Assembly (NCBI RefSeq): GCF_041381155.1
Contig: NC_091142.1
Location: 30,183,528-30,247,527 of the forward strand
Direction: 5' to 3'
Source: Argopecten irradians
Taxonomy: Eukaryota > Mollusca > Bivalvia > Pectinida > Pectinidae
DNA length: 64,000 nt
Shown: in pieces, positions 1 through 11,440 of the stretch
How the letters are laid out: the number at the start of each line of letters is the position of its first letter
Position numbering within the stretch: position 1 is the first letter of the stretch
Position numbers and translations under genes: made by a program
Notes under the pieces: generated by a model
What the model saw: the letters and a program-made list of their open reading frames with translations, nothing else
Told to the model about the DNA's origin: nothing
Databases searched by the model: none

Positions 1-146
1 AAACATAACCTGCGGTGCGTACATAGCTCCAGGTGGAATTGCTCGTATTTGACCCAAAGCTCTCTTGAAATCTTCTATTACTTCAATGACCTTTGCTTCT
101 AGATCCTGGTTACCCAGTAAGCGTACTGTCTGAAGTGCGAAGATCA
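1..146 (-). CDS. DED gene, coding exon 6 (partial)
   Basis: Behind a TATATTTTCAG acceptor a single open frame runs to the window edge, about 48 residues including LEAKVIEVIEDFKRALGQIR. It joins exon 5 in phase 1. The neighbouring frames contain stops. The donor or stop codon lies outside the window. Confidence 0.65.
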
Positions 147-3100
147 CTGAAAATATATAAAGAAATACCAGTCTGAATTAATTTTGTTTCATTTTGATGA
201 TTTATTATTTACAATTAAATAAGCTTAAAAGATAAAAGATGTCCAATAGTATAACGACCTTAACTATCATTTGACTACAATGCAACATTGAAAGGAAGTA
301 TAGTTGGTACTAAATTGAATACAAGGAAGGCCTTTTGGGAAATAGTTAGAGCTAAACATAGAGGATGAAACTTAAAGAAGACAATCAAATTATGTTTTTA
401 AGATGGTGGCAGTGGTGGTCATGTTCGAATTCGGACATTTCAGAATAAATCTGCCAGGACCATCACCATTTCCATCCAGGCAAGATTTAGCTCCTTCATC
501 ATGGACGGACTTGATATGATGTTTGAAACGAGTCCTAAACTGGAACATTGCGATGGCGCAATCGTGTTACATCATGCTGCCGTAACATTTTAGGAGGCCG
601 AAATTAACATTTTATGAGCTGCTCCTTCTTCATATCTCTATCAACTGTCAATTTAATCACACAAATAGAACTGGAAAACTTAAACATATGCTTTACAAGA
701 TGGCGGCTGTGGCGTTTTTTACCATCCCGAATAATAACAACATTTGGAAAGGACGATCATTTCAAGCAAGTTTCTGCTCAATTCTACTGATAGAATTTGA
801 TAATAACCTTGAAATATGCCTTGTTCGAGAAAAATGTAACTGTATGATTAATCATCTTACAAAATTGCCACCGTTGCTGCCTTGATATTTTTTTCGACTG
901 AAATATATCAACACTTAATTCATTGGCTGCCCCTGTCAGCTCAATCACACTATTGAACGGGAGGGAAGATTTCATGGTTTTTTTATAATGACTTATGTGG
1001 CAACTATCTTTGATTTTCGACTGACCCGAAAAATTACATCAAATTGTTTAAAGCAAATATTAAGATTATTTTGATATCATCATAGTAACACTTACGTGGT
1101 GGTTCACTGCGTGGCGCCAGATTGTATAGTCTCATGAAAAAGTCACCTGTTGCGTGTTCCAAGGATTTTCGCTTACGTTTCCCGATCTGTAGATGATGCA
1201 GTATTTTTCTGCGGTGTTCTATACCGATCATCTTTGATATGCTAGTCATTGCCCGTGTTTCTGTAATAAAATGAACGGATGGTTAATTTTAATTGACGAA
1301 ATTAAATTCATTTTTTTATATTAAATCCTTTAAGTATTTAATTTGTTGTATTTATTTTAGAATAAGATAAGAACTTATTTTCATTGATTACTAGTGTATA
1401 AATTCTTTATAACAGAGAAACAATAGACATATACTGTTTGGTGTATTGAACGCCTCCAGTACCTTCTCTTTCCAGACCTTGCTTGGTTGGCAGGCCAACT
1501 GCTGGAAGGCCAAGTGCTGGAGTTGTCAATCCTGCGACACTGTACCCGATTTCAATAGTCGTCCTCTGGAATACCGCTCCGCCCATCGCCAACCGGGAGT
1601 TGTGATTCAATCCTTGAGTGTTTGCCTCTAGCAAGCTTTGTTGCATTTCAAGCTCGTTCCTTCCCAGTGTAATCATGAGTTTTAGGTTCTCTTCATGTTT
1701 TTTCCAAAGTTCTCTCTCGGTCTTGCACGCCACTAGCTCCTTAGCTTCCAACAGTATGTTGATGGTGTCCATTTCCGTCGGAAACTTTGCCTGGAACTGT
1801 TGCAGACAGTGTTTGAAGTACACCAGGGCACTCTTACTCACCAAGGTATCGATAATGCGTGTGGCTGGACGGTGGCTGTATAGTAGTGTCAAACATGTAA
1901 TGACGGCTTGGTCTTTACTCCTACGCAAGAAATCTTCACTTTCCTTTGCTTTTCGAAGTTCCTCCGAACGATCAACTAGACACTCCTGTAACCTATCCAA
2001 TGTCGATCTAAGTTTGTCTCTTTCTTGCAGGAGTTTAGCGGATTGTTCTGTCTCCGTGTCGATAGTTGAAGTTGACACTTGAAATTGTGCTTCTGTAACA
2101 ATGATGAACTACATCAAACAGCGTTATTAATATTTTTTGTCCTAATAACTAAGATATATTGAAATATTCCATAATGTCATTGGCGTCAATTAAAATTTTG
2201 TTATTTCGTCAATATTGGCATCGTGTTTTTGTGAATCATAAACTCTAACACCAAATGTATAACTTTCTGAAATAGGTTGAAAGGATAATACCTCATGGGA
2301 ATGCTTAATGAAAAGCATAACTGGTAGGCTTAACTTAGGTCTTGATTTTCTACTTTGTTCCGCTTACCTTCTATACATGTATGTATGGTTATGCCATCTA
2401 GCATTATGGTATCAATTTTCATTGTCGTAAAGATATCCTTGTCCTCCACTGTCATAGTATGTAGTACGTCGGCAGCCAACGCAGGTACCATGAAGATGAG
2501 CACGCTGCTGTTTGAGGGAATATGGCCAACAAAAAAGACATCGGTGATTTTAACACACAACAGTTCTGCAACGGTCATTCGAATAGTTTCCATCTTTTGT
2601 CTGCTTACTTCATGACCTCTAACATGGAATTTTACGTGTTTGTATCCATTCACTGTAATAGAATGACCATTCATATTTTATCTATACTTTTTAATTTCAC
2701 AAGCGCCGATGTCATTTATTTTCAAAGTATAAAGTTATATAATGATGTGAAATTTTGCAAAGTTTCATAATTATTTGCTTGCTTGATTAACGTCCTATTA
2801 ACAGCCAGGGTGATGTAAAAACAGCCTCCCATATACGTGGTGTGCAGCGAGTGTGAAGTACATACACATTTGTATGCTGAGCGCAAAGTAGGTCTAAAAC
2901 TACCACTTTTATAGAATTTGCTATGTCTCGGTCAGGGGATAAAAGCCAGAGCCTACCTCACAAGGGCGAGCGCTCAACATAAGGCCAAAATTGAGGTGGT
3001 GACAAGGGAGATGTGGGAAAGAACAAAGTTAGTTAGGAAGAAGAGAAAAGATAATATATCCTAAATTTAGTCGCCTTTTACAATCATGCAATAGGGACAA

Positions 3101-4261
3101 CAGGTATAATTATAACATCTCATAATTATCAGCTTTAAAATCAAAATATTATTCCTGAGGTAAGGCACACACACAAACCAAAACATTTTATGAAATGTTG
3201 TCAAATAAGAAATGGTTTTCAAAATTATATAATATGACATGCTTATATCCTACCAGGTTGTTCTTTTGGCGAGAAGAAATGCAATGGAACTTTCCGGCAC
3301 TCCCGTGCAAATTCCACCATTTCCTGATGAAGGTCCTTTCTGCCAATATGCCAAAGCATTGCTTGTAGTAAAAGAATGTTATTCGTGTTGAGGTGATCCA
3401 TGTCACGTAATAACTGGAAGAATGCTGTGGCTGTTTCTGCTTTGTTTAATGCTTTCCTGCCAATTTGTCCATCTGAAAGAATTATACTTCAATATTTACA
3501 TTACAATAATTGCCATTGATCATTCGTATTATTTGCATGGGTCAAAATTTTCAAGATTTTAAAAAGAAACCAGAAATTTGATTTTATCGGTTGTAAATTT
3601 TCACGATCGGGCTACCAAAGACAACCGTTTCTCAATACTTTGCGGATCATTTTTATGCAATTAGGGCGATATCCATCCTCCGAACTATAGAGTATTTCGA
3701 GACATCGGAAATATATGTCGAATCCGTAACACTATTCGTTGAAAGGTTTTTATTTCAAAGCCATAATGGTAAATCCAGAATATTTTATTTTCTGTAGTTT
3801 CTGCATAAGCGGTCTTGAGGAAATAGTGAAGTATATACTTCGGTTCTTTAAATTTACATTCTGTATAATAGGAACTATCTATGGGTAATATTTTTGAGGC
3901 TTAGAGCATGAATCATTTCGTGGATAGGAACAAATACTCTGGGATACATGTTTAAAAATCTCGAAGTGTTGTTTTCATATTTGTGGTTCCATGCCAGCCA
4001 CAAAAACAACGAATATTTCTACACAAAAGTCCATGTTAAACGTCTACTTACTCAATAAGCAGGCTACTATTCAGGACATGCATTCATCAAATCTAACTCA
4101 GAATTTGTATAATTACCCGTACAATACGATTTCATCCTTGATATCTCGTCATTAGTGATACTTTGACCGATTTTGTCCAGGAAGACGTTGAATCTCCAAG
4201 ATGGTGTTATGGGATTGTCCTCGATATGAGAATCAGTCGATTTGGAATGTGTTATTTCCAT
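1..4261 (-). CDS. DED-containing multi-exon gene, 3' end off the left edge
   Basis: Six coding exons can be placed by AG/GT borders and open frame: 4261-4117, 3472-3254, 2652-2368, 2092-1463, 1260-1096 and 146-1. Every intron falls after the first base of a codon, so all internal exons are interchangeable 1-1 modules and the joins stay in frame. The product begins with a short polar tail, then a death effector domain (about residues 23-107) with the family's R-x-D-L motif as GRKDL. Next comes an unrecognised alpha/beta-looking segment (about 122-216), a charged coiled-coil region (about 220-380) and a basic stretch containing GIEHRRKILHHL. DEDs form homotypic contacts in FADD/caspase-8-type signalling in the cytosol. 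A role in cell-death or immune signalling is inferred from this domain only. The start is the first ATG before the DED; a non-coding 5' exon could lie further upstream. The end of the gene is not in the window. Confidence 0.8.
147..1095. other. Intron of the DED gene, no further feature seen
   Basis: This is AT-rich sequence between exons 6 and 5. Short open frames are present but have no splice context or recognisable similarity. Confidence 0.5.
1096..1260 (-). CDS. DED gene, coding exon 5 (basic segment)
   Basis: It has a TTATTACAG acceptor and a CCAC|GTAAGT donor, a strong consensus, and is 165 bases long. Of the three frames only the phase-1 frame is open, which agrees with exons 4 and 6. 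It encodes a basic run, IGIEHRRKILHHLQIGKRKR, that resembles the last helix of a SAM-like fold, although too little is present to assign one. Confidence 0.65.
1463..2092 (-). CDS. DED gene, coding exon 4 (coiled coil)
   Basis: It has a TGTTACAG acceptor and a GAAG|GTACTG donor. A second donor at 1435 (AAACA|GTATAT) would break the frame of the next exon, so 1463 was chosen on phase. The first two thirds are Leu/Glu/Lys/Arg heptads (SAKLLQERDKLRSTLDRLQE and onward), a probable coiled coil for oligomerisation. The last third is a Gly/Leu/Thr-rich linker. Confidence 0.7.
2368..2652 (-). CDS. DED gene, coding exon 3 (unrecognised alpha/beta segment)
   Basis: It has a TATTACAG acceptor and a GAAG|GTAAGC donor, 285 bases, phase 1 on both sides. 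It encodes about 95 residues alternating predicted strands and helices, for example VKFHVRGHEV and SSVLIFMVPALAADVLHTM. I do not recognise the family with certainty. Similar-looking segments follow death-fold domains in other invertebrate proteins, but that is recollection and was not checked here. Confidence 0.7.
2775..3112 (+). repeat. Interspersed repeat of the common molluscan 'cctattaacagccaggg' type
   Basis: The stretch begins near 'ttaacgtcctattaacag' and ends near 'tagtcgccttttacaatc', both phrases familiar from short interspersed repeats across bivalve genomes. It lies in the intron between DED-gene exons 2 and 3. No coding capacity is visible. Its class (SINE-like or MITE-like) cannot be settled from this copy. 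Confidence 0.5.
3254..3472 (-). CDS. DED gene, coding exon 2 (second half of the DED)
   Basis: It is bounded by a TCTTTCAG acceptor and a CTG|GTAGGA donor, 219 bases with both borders in phase 1. The translation contains NTNNILLLQAMLWHIGRKDL, the helix 5-6 region of a DED with its R-x-D-L charge motif. This exon is the strongest single piece of evidence for the domain call. Confidence 0.8.
4117..4261 (-). CDS. DED gene, coding exon 1 (start and first half of the DED)
   Basis: The exon opens with ATG at 4261 and encodes about 48 residues. It ends at a GTAATT donor after one base of a codon. The last 26 residues (FNVFLDKIGQSI followed by TNDEISRMKSYC) match helices 1 and 2 of a DED. Joining to the next exon creates an Asp at the junction and continues the domain without a gap. 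Confidence 0.75.
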
Positions 4262-4865
4262 TTTGGTTTCGTTTACCTTAAAAGTTAGAATAAGTCATGT
4301 TTTATACATAAGCAATACAGTTTCATATTATGGTTATATTAATGCAAAACATTTTCCAAATACCGGTAAATTGTTGATAAATGAAACCCGTTCATAAGCT
4401 TTTCCACTGAATTCTGATACATTGCATGTGCTTTCATTAGCAGAAGTAGATGCATGATATCAGAGCGATTAGGTGTATTGAATTAGATATATGTATAAAA
4501 ACGGTCTTCAATAATGTGTCATTTTCATAATCATACGATTTCGAGATATAAAAACGACGTTGGGAAAGTACAATTTACCGTCGACAAGTCCAAACATCTG
4601 ATGATTGTGACGTCATATTTTGATATGACTTTTGTCGCGTCACAGTCATCAGAATCCGGGACTAATCTATGGTAAATAGTACTTTACCCACATTGGTTTG
4701 GTTGCTCGAAACCCCCGTATTGGAAAATGAAAACTCGGACAATCAGAATTGAGGTTAAGACATAACTGTGTCAAACAACTGTATTTTTCTCCGGGGAAAG
4801 TGAGACGATTCAAATTCATTTACCTTTTTCCCAAAATCATTATGGAATTGTGTGTTACGGTTCTG

Positions 4866-4942
4866 GATCCGATCACGTAGCTCAATCGGTAGAGCATCCG
4901 GCTAACGTTCGGAGGTCCCGAGTGGGAACCCCTGTCTGGTCG
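4866..4942 (+). repeat. tRNA-derived SINE head (tRNA-Val AAC-like)
   Basis: The stretch 'tagctcaatcggtagagc' is a good pol III A box and D arm. It is followed by an anticodon arm (stem tccgg/tcgga, seven-base loop with AAC at the anticodon) and a decayed T arm. It is not a clean cloverleaf and is followed by a non-tRNA tail, so a SINE head is more likely than a functional tRNA gene. Confidence 0.55.
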
Positions 4943-5021
4943 TGCATTTTCTCGCTCCTCTTACACAGTACAACATTGTACTGGCTACCATTAATTTGTG
5001 TGTGGAGAACATTTCCCTGTT

Positions 5022-5152
5022 CACCTTAACGATCACATGGAAATCAAACTTTCTGCAGTGTTTCAAAGAAGATGTCAATAGGATCCTCTCATCGATAATT
5101 TTATCTTGTTAACGCCTGAAGTAAGTCTTTTACATTATAACATAGGTACCGT
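5022..5152 (+). repeat. SINE tail / paired repeat, copy 1
   Basis: This segment shares blocks such as 'atcaaactttctg', 'aggatcc' and 'ttttatcttgttaacg' with 6145-6276 in the same order and orientation. It directly follows the tRNA-like head and may be the SINE body. Confidence 0.5.
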
Positions 5153-5560
5153 GTGAATACAAATACGATAACGTATTCATATAGTTGTACCATCCGTCCG
5201 GCATTTGATGTGAATTAACAACCAAGCCGGAATTGCTTGCATGCAACTGAATCAGGACTGCAATTTTCTCGGGTCTTATGTGATGTTCAACCATTGCTTT
5301 AGATTTTCTTCGTCTTTGATACGTTATATACAAGTTGCCTTGACCCAGGTGAATATTCTGAGACATATCATGACATTCACCAAAAGCTTTGTCATCCTGT
5401 CCTGACATCCGATTTCTGGTCTTTCGAGTCCATCAGGCTGTTGGGTTAACTGGATACCACTGTCTGCTGAGATTCGGAAGAAACACAAAATCATCGGCTC
5501 TGATTTTGTCGTTCTTGATACAGCACGGAGTCATCTAAGATTTGATGATATTACAGTCTA
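5130..5560 (-). pseudogene. Possible decayed coding fragment, family unknown
   Basis: One minus-strand frame reads protein-like sequence over about 140 codons (for example ADDFVFLPNLSRQWYPVNP and HIRPEKIAVLIQLHASNSG) with a stop part-way, at the TGA near 5435. I do not recognise the family. No splice signals or neighbouring exons support a live gene; a retrogene or transposon remnant is equally possible. Confidence 0.2.
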
Positions 5561-6144
5561 TTTGACAGGCACGGATGATTATCGCCGTGGGAAAGTGGTC
5601 TCGTCGAGTTTTCTTGAAATCTTATTATAGAGGGTTGGTTTCCTTTCTTCTTTCCTCTACTCATATAGTGGTTTGCCCTTTTGACAAACAAAATCCACCA
5701 ACAGACCTTTTTTTTCTTTCCACATCAGTTTGCTGTCATCGAAAATGAGTAAATATGAGTATAATATCGATTACTAGAAATCCAAATTGCATGATACGTC
5801 AAACTAAAGATAAAAATGGTAATATTTGTGTGCAATACGAGATGGTGCTACCATAGCTGCTCTTTTTTCTCGCTGGTGTGTATCAAAATAACAATTATTC
5901 TATCTCCCCTTTCCTAATTTTCGCATTGTAAAAGAAATTTGTATCATCATCTACTTATCTGAAGTAACTGTAAAAGAGGATATGATGCTCGGCTGTTATG
6001 ACCAAATGAAAATGTGTTCAACTTATCTCCGACTATAGTCCATATTGCTGTCAAGTGATATGCTACCATAATAAGTCAATTCCTTGACAAAATTGACAGA
6101 GTGTCAGCACTGTGAGGGAGACTTGTTGATATTTCTCTTGATGG

Positions 6145-6276
6145 CATTAACAATCACATGAAAATCAAACTTTCTGGGTTGATTTTGTCGTACAGACGAT
6201 ATTAAAAGGATCCGTTTATCGACGATTTTATCTTGTTAACGTCTGAAGTAAGTCTATCACATGATTACATAGGTAA
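6145..6276 (+). repeat. SINE tail / paired repeat, copy 2
   Basis: Second copy of the 5022-5152 segment, about 75-80% alike by eye. No tRNA-like head precedes it, so it would be a 5'-truncated copy if this is a SINE. Confidence 0.5.
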
Positions 6277-6708
6277 TGAATCATCAATATTCCAAACTGA
6301 AATAACAATGTTCCAATGAAGAATGATTGCTGGTTGTGAGAAAGAAAGTATGATAATGAACCTTAAAAATATGCTAAACGAATTATGTGTACGTTATGTC
6401 TTCCAAACATTTTGATAAAAACGAGAAAATACAGTTCCACGTCACTTGAAAAAATAAGCTATTCAAAGTATAAATATTCCTTGTTTGAATAAGAGACAGC
6501 TGTAAATGAACACTAAAACATTGATAGTATTACTACATTGTACTAGCAAGGAGTCATCCTTGTTACTAATATGCTACACAACATTATGATATAATTCTAT
6601 TTTGCTTATTACGAGCATTTTCATTGGCTTAAAAATTTACTTTATCAGCCCATAAAGGAAAAAATGGCGTCGCCGTTTGTGACGTTGCTTCTGATTGGCT
6701 GAGATGAC

Positions 6709-6822
6709 AAAAAGGATGATAAAGGTTACAAAGTAATGAGCCTAGTCTTGATATTAAATAAAAATATAAAAAAAATAACTATACATTACACAAAAAGGAT
6801 GATAATGGTTACAAAGTAATGT
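6709..6822 (+). repeat. Short direct duplication, 29 bp
   Basis: 'aaaaaggatgataaaggtta' and its continuation to 'caaagtaatg' occur at 6709-6737 and again, nearly unchanged, at 6793-6822, with 55 bp between them. Confidence 0.6.
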
Positions 6823-7394
6823 ACATGTATATGTATTAAGATTAATAAACCTTTCAAATAAGTATGTAATGTGTTTTTGATAACAACAGCCTAATTTAGT
6901 TTCACTTTCGTCGCGTTTCTGAGAACACATGATCAAAGTCCTAATTATGGCCAATGTCTACTCCCAACACATTCGATCGATATTGACACAATGATTGTAT
7001 TAACAAGCATGTTTACAATAGGTTTCGCATTTTTTTTATGAATGTCGATGCATGTAAATGGTACCAGGAACCAACTAATTGTCGACGCATATACATTTAT
7101 ATCACAAGAGGTGCGATTTTCACAAGCATAGACACATACTCCTTAATATATAGACAGACGTAATATAGTTGCCTTCATACATGTATAATTATTTACAAAG
7201 ATACACGTATCCATCTATATAGATATGTATGTATCCACACGTGATGATTGAAATAAAAATTTTATGCTTACTCAAATCTCTTAAGGATATGAAGGAGTGC
7301 CCTTACCTTGAAGAGTAAAAGTCCTAATTTGAATTCCTAATGTATGAGTTTGACCGGAGAAATTGTGAGGGATAGACCCCTCATTCCAATATTC

Positions 7395-7560
7395 CCAAGT
7401 GATCCCCAAATACAGATTTAAGATATAACCGTCATTTATATCTTAAATGTGTATTTGAGATCTCCAATGTCAATCTGTGTAGAATGTGGCGCTTTTCAAG
7501 ATGGCGGTAGTTACATTGTCAATTCACTGCGCATGGGCAAACACGCCTCCGTTGCCAAAA
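7395..7560 (+). repeat. Dispersed repeat with internal hairpin, copy 1
   Basis: It contains the self-complementary pair 'taagatataa ... ttatatctta', then a block around 'caagatggcggtagttaca' and 'tgcgcatg'. The same order is found at 9795-9940. Confidence 0.55.
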
Positions 7561-9794
7561 CTACATTACGTAAGAATATTAACAATATGGTCCTATAGAT
7601 ATATTTTCTATCACAGTATGACTGTATGTCTTTTCTGGTGTATTATGAATTACCACACGTAATGTGTTTAGTTACTCTATGTTAGTAATAGCCAATGTTA
7701 CATATACATGTACATGTATAATCACACGGCTACTATACCCTATTTCTAAAAAAGGAACTTTCGCTTTTGCCCAACATCATATACTCATGTAGTATGATGT
7801 TAAATGGTGAAGAAAGAGTTTTTAAAATATTACTACCGATTTTACGACTATGGTCATGTACATGTAGTGTGAAGCTGAATCATTTTGAGCAGAATAGTTT
7901 TCAATCGCCATATTTGGTTTTAAATGATAAATAATTAACTGATACATAAAAAGATATTTTCCAATTAGAAAGTATTAACTCAATAATTACCACAGAAAAA
8001 TTTGAAAAGATCAGTAATAACGAAAATACTCATCATAAACGCATTGATAACACCGAAAATAGGATCCAATATGTGGCTATACAACAGATTAAAATGATAA
8101 ACATGGGGAAATATTATTTTAGCATGCGCATCTATAGGATGATAAACTTGATAAGCTGTAAGAGACGTAGATGAATTAGAAACATGAGGTTTACGATAAT
8201 GCATATTGAAGCACATGTATATAAGCATTGTAGAAATAACGCGGGTTTGGTGAAAAACTAAACTGGACTAGATTATTCCAAAATTTCATATTACCAAGTT
8301 ATTAGAAACTACTATACTTCAGCAGTAGGTCAATGAAAAAAAGATCAAATAAAAAATTGAGGAAATCTCATCATTTTACAAAAATATTCTTTAATCATGG
8401 GTAACGTTTAAGACTAACGAGAGAAATGCTTTACCTGCACATGTTAAAATGAAATAAAATGGGACATTCCCAACATTACCTGCGGGGGTAAAATTATATT
8501 TTCAACATTGCATTTATCATTGAGTTTACGCGTGAAGGAAGGTTTTGGAATACCCTGACATCGGTTTTACGTGAATTAGGAATATTTATAAGCATACGAA
8601 TATGAAAATGTATTGAATGAGATTCCAACCATAAAATGATACGTTTAAACACTTTGACTGTGACTTGCACTAATATGCCATGTATAATGACATATAAATT
8701 TCCTATGAATAACCCTTTCTTTAAAAAAAATCAGTTTCAAAATTCATAACGTGAAAATGCTGAATGGTTGTATGAAAACTCTAACGTTTACTGAAGGATT
8801 ATGGTTTGCTGTGATCGAATCAAAATTTTGTCACTTTTCACTTTCACTTTCACTATTTTTCTGCGAATCCACGTCACAGTGGTCTTACTAGTTATAGGCC
8901 TATATTGATTTCCTCCGCGTCCCGAACTCTAGAATGAAAAGTAGTTTTAAATGTATCTGCAATTGTCACATAAATTTGATAACCTAATTGGCAATATTGA
9001 ATAGATGTAGATTATCCATATGCTGATATTTATACCTTTATACTTCAAAATGTGGTAATTTCGCCGATACACTGTATGTATATAAGGAATGTAAGGGTAT
9101 CCCTTTGTGTAACGAATGGACTGCTATGTCAGGTATACTGAGACAATGATAAACGGGGTGGGAATATTAGTCAACATTTAAGATTTATTCATGATATTAA
9201 CGGGTAATATCATGGACTGATATTTGGGGGTAATATATATTTATTTCATCTATATCTTACCTTAGAAATAATGTCCGCATCATTTAGACACAAATCATGA
9301 AAGCATGTGTACTCGACGGTATGTGATTGTTGTGGCTACAGTGGATGGGCGGGGGTAATTCATTGAAAATGGATTTGAAAAAATATAAACTCAATTCGAT
9401 TCTTTAAATAAGTTTTCAAATCTCGTATTTTCTGATTAAAAGACATGACTGGTAAGTATGTTCAGCAGTTCATACACCAAATACGAAATATGTATGGCGA
9501 AATCCATTTTTATTGAACAGTTCCCTGTGTTTATCGCTTGATATAGCCATGAATCTATCAACGTTGGTTTCATATACCGGATTAAGAATATCAAATATAC
9601 ATCTACATTGCATCATTATTTCATAAAACATAACAGTTACTGTAACTTGTATATTAGTGACCTTACCTTTTAGAAACAATTAATCCCGCTCACTAGCAGG
9701 TGGTTGAAATTTCGTTATTATCCTTTTACAAGACACAGAAGGAAGTGTTGATTCAGAAACATATATTCATTATTTAACTTTTAAGTAGACGATC
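7561..9794. other. Gene-free stretch
   Basis: AT-rich sequence with only short random open frames. I see no exon-like frame with splice borders and no recognisable repeat. Confidence 0.45.
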
Positions 9795-9940
9795 ACTCAA
9801 ATACAGATTTAAGATATAAAAAACCCTTTTTATATCTTAAATATGTAGTTTAGATCCTCCAACGTAATCCGGATGTTATATGGCGTTTCAAAATGGCGAT
9901 GGTTACAATGCGCATGTGTATGTTTCTATGTGTAATGCAT
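9795..9940 (+). repeat. Dispersed repeat with internal hairpin, copy 2
   Basis: It shares 'aaatacagatttaagatata', the complementary 'tatatcttaaat' and the 'aaaatggcgatggttaca' block with 7395-7560. Confidence 0.55.
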
Positions 9941-10700
9941 GGCTGAATGGCCAAACAACAATTCCTAATAATAAGATCTAAAAATATATTTATCTGGAAA
10001 TTTCTTTGGTGTATCAACTATAATTAAGTAGATTTTTTAGCAAATATATCGTGTACATCTCCTTGATGACCAAACCTTTCAGTAAAATGTACCTATAGGA
10101 TTGGTGTCATAGTTTTAATACTTTGTCGTTACACATATATCTATTACTTACACGAGGAAATAAATAAATTAAAGCTTTCTGTGGTTTGTAATAGATAAAT
10201 GTGAGGATACCGGATAATGAATGATGACATATTACATGGTACATATGAAATAATGGATACTCAATACAATGGTGTACAGTAAATCTGCCTAAGCGACCAC
10301 CACTGTATAACGACACCTGTTTAATACGATAACTTTTCTGTGTTTACAAATGACAAATTGCAAAAAAAAACTCAACTTATACATATATATTTACAGTTTG
10401 CACTGATATGGACTCAATAACCATGCTTTCTAGTATCATCATTATCAGCGTATAATGATAGTGCAACACGTGCGACGATTATATTGTTACGGGAATAGTA
10501 ACAACGTGGGGACCCCACTTTTGGTAGGGACATATGAATGTCTCGATTCCAATCAGCTGTTCAATCGAATTCGTTGACGATGACGGGAGAGTAAAAAATA
10601 TGGGTAAATAAAAAAATATGCAACTGTCGCGAGAATATATAATATTAATTTGCATGAAAAACTACACTTGTATAAATATAAGGAGTATATTTTGATTATG

Positions 10701-10844
10701 TTGAGGTTATGAGGGTATAATGATAATGGAGCCCGTGTACATTTGAGGTTATGAGGGTATAATGATAATGGAGCACGTGTAAGTTTTCGCCGGGGTTACA
10801 TAATTAACACGTGCTCCTTTATCATCATACCCTCATAACCTCAA
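10701..10844. repeat. Two direct plus one inverted copy of a 38-bp motif
   Basis: The motif 'ttgaggttatgagggtataa' plus 'tgataatggagcacgtgt' occurs at 10701-10739 and 10743-10780, and in reverse complement at 10807-10844. The second and third copies form a hairpin with a 26-bp loop. Each motif ends in a CACGTG-containing core. A further degenerate trace lies near 10445-10475. Confidence 0.75.
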
Positions 10845-11440
10845 CAAAATAAAAATATATTCCTTACATAACAAAACCACTTGAGTTTAAATACTATTTA
10901 TTCTTTGTCACGTAGGTCGTCTTAATAGACAGGTTTGACTTTAAATCAACTTTTCAATTGTTAAATTACAATTTATTTATAACGATAATAAAACGATATT
11001 TCCCCTGGTAATTGATTATTGAACACTATTAACCTGTGTTTAAATCGCACATATCTTCATGATTTCAGAGAAAATAAGAAAATATTGTTCAGTTAAAGAC
11101 AAACATCTAAAAGTGACTTTGTAGTGGTGTTTTCTAGGGCGATCTGGAATAGAACATGAGTTCGATTAGTTTAACTTTCTCTGTGTTTCCGAGAACAGGC
11201 GGATGCTATAGGTATGTATCGTGTTGAGAAGTAGGGCATTCTAGAAGACTCAATTTTACTCATTGATATCATTTATTCAATTTTTCGTCATAATTTTGTA
11301 ATACAATAAATGAAAAGTACACTTAGATATGTTTGGACCAGCAATGAAACACTAAGAGTCTAAGTCAGGAATGCAATATCAAATACATCCACGTTTATCG
11401 GTTTTAAATTATTGAATATATTGTATATACTATATAATGA

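Noticed and set aside
1407-1462. Alternative donor for DED-gene exon 4 at 1435
   Set aside because: It would shift the next exon into a frame with an early stop; the donor at 1463 keeps the phase.
4866-4942. Functional tRNA-Val gene
   Set aside because: The T arm and acceptor stem do not pair properly and a repeat body follows, so it is listed as a SINE head.
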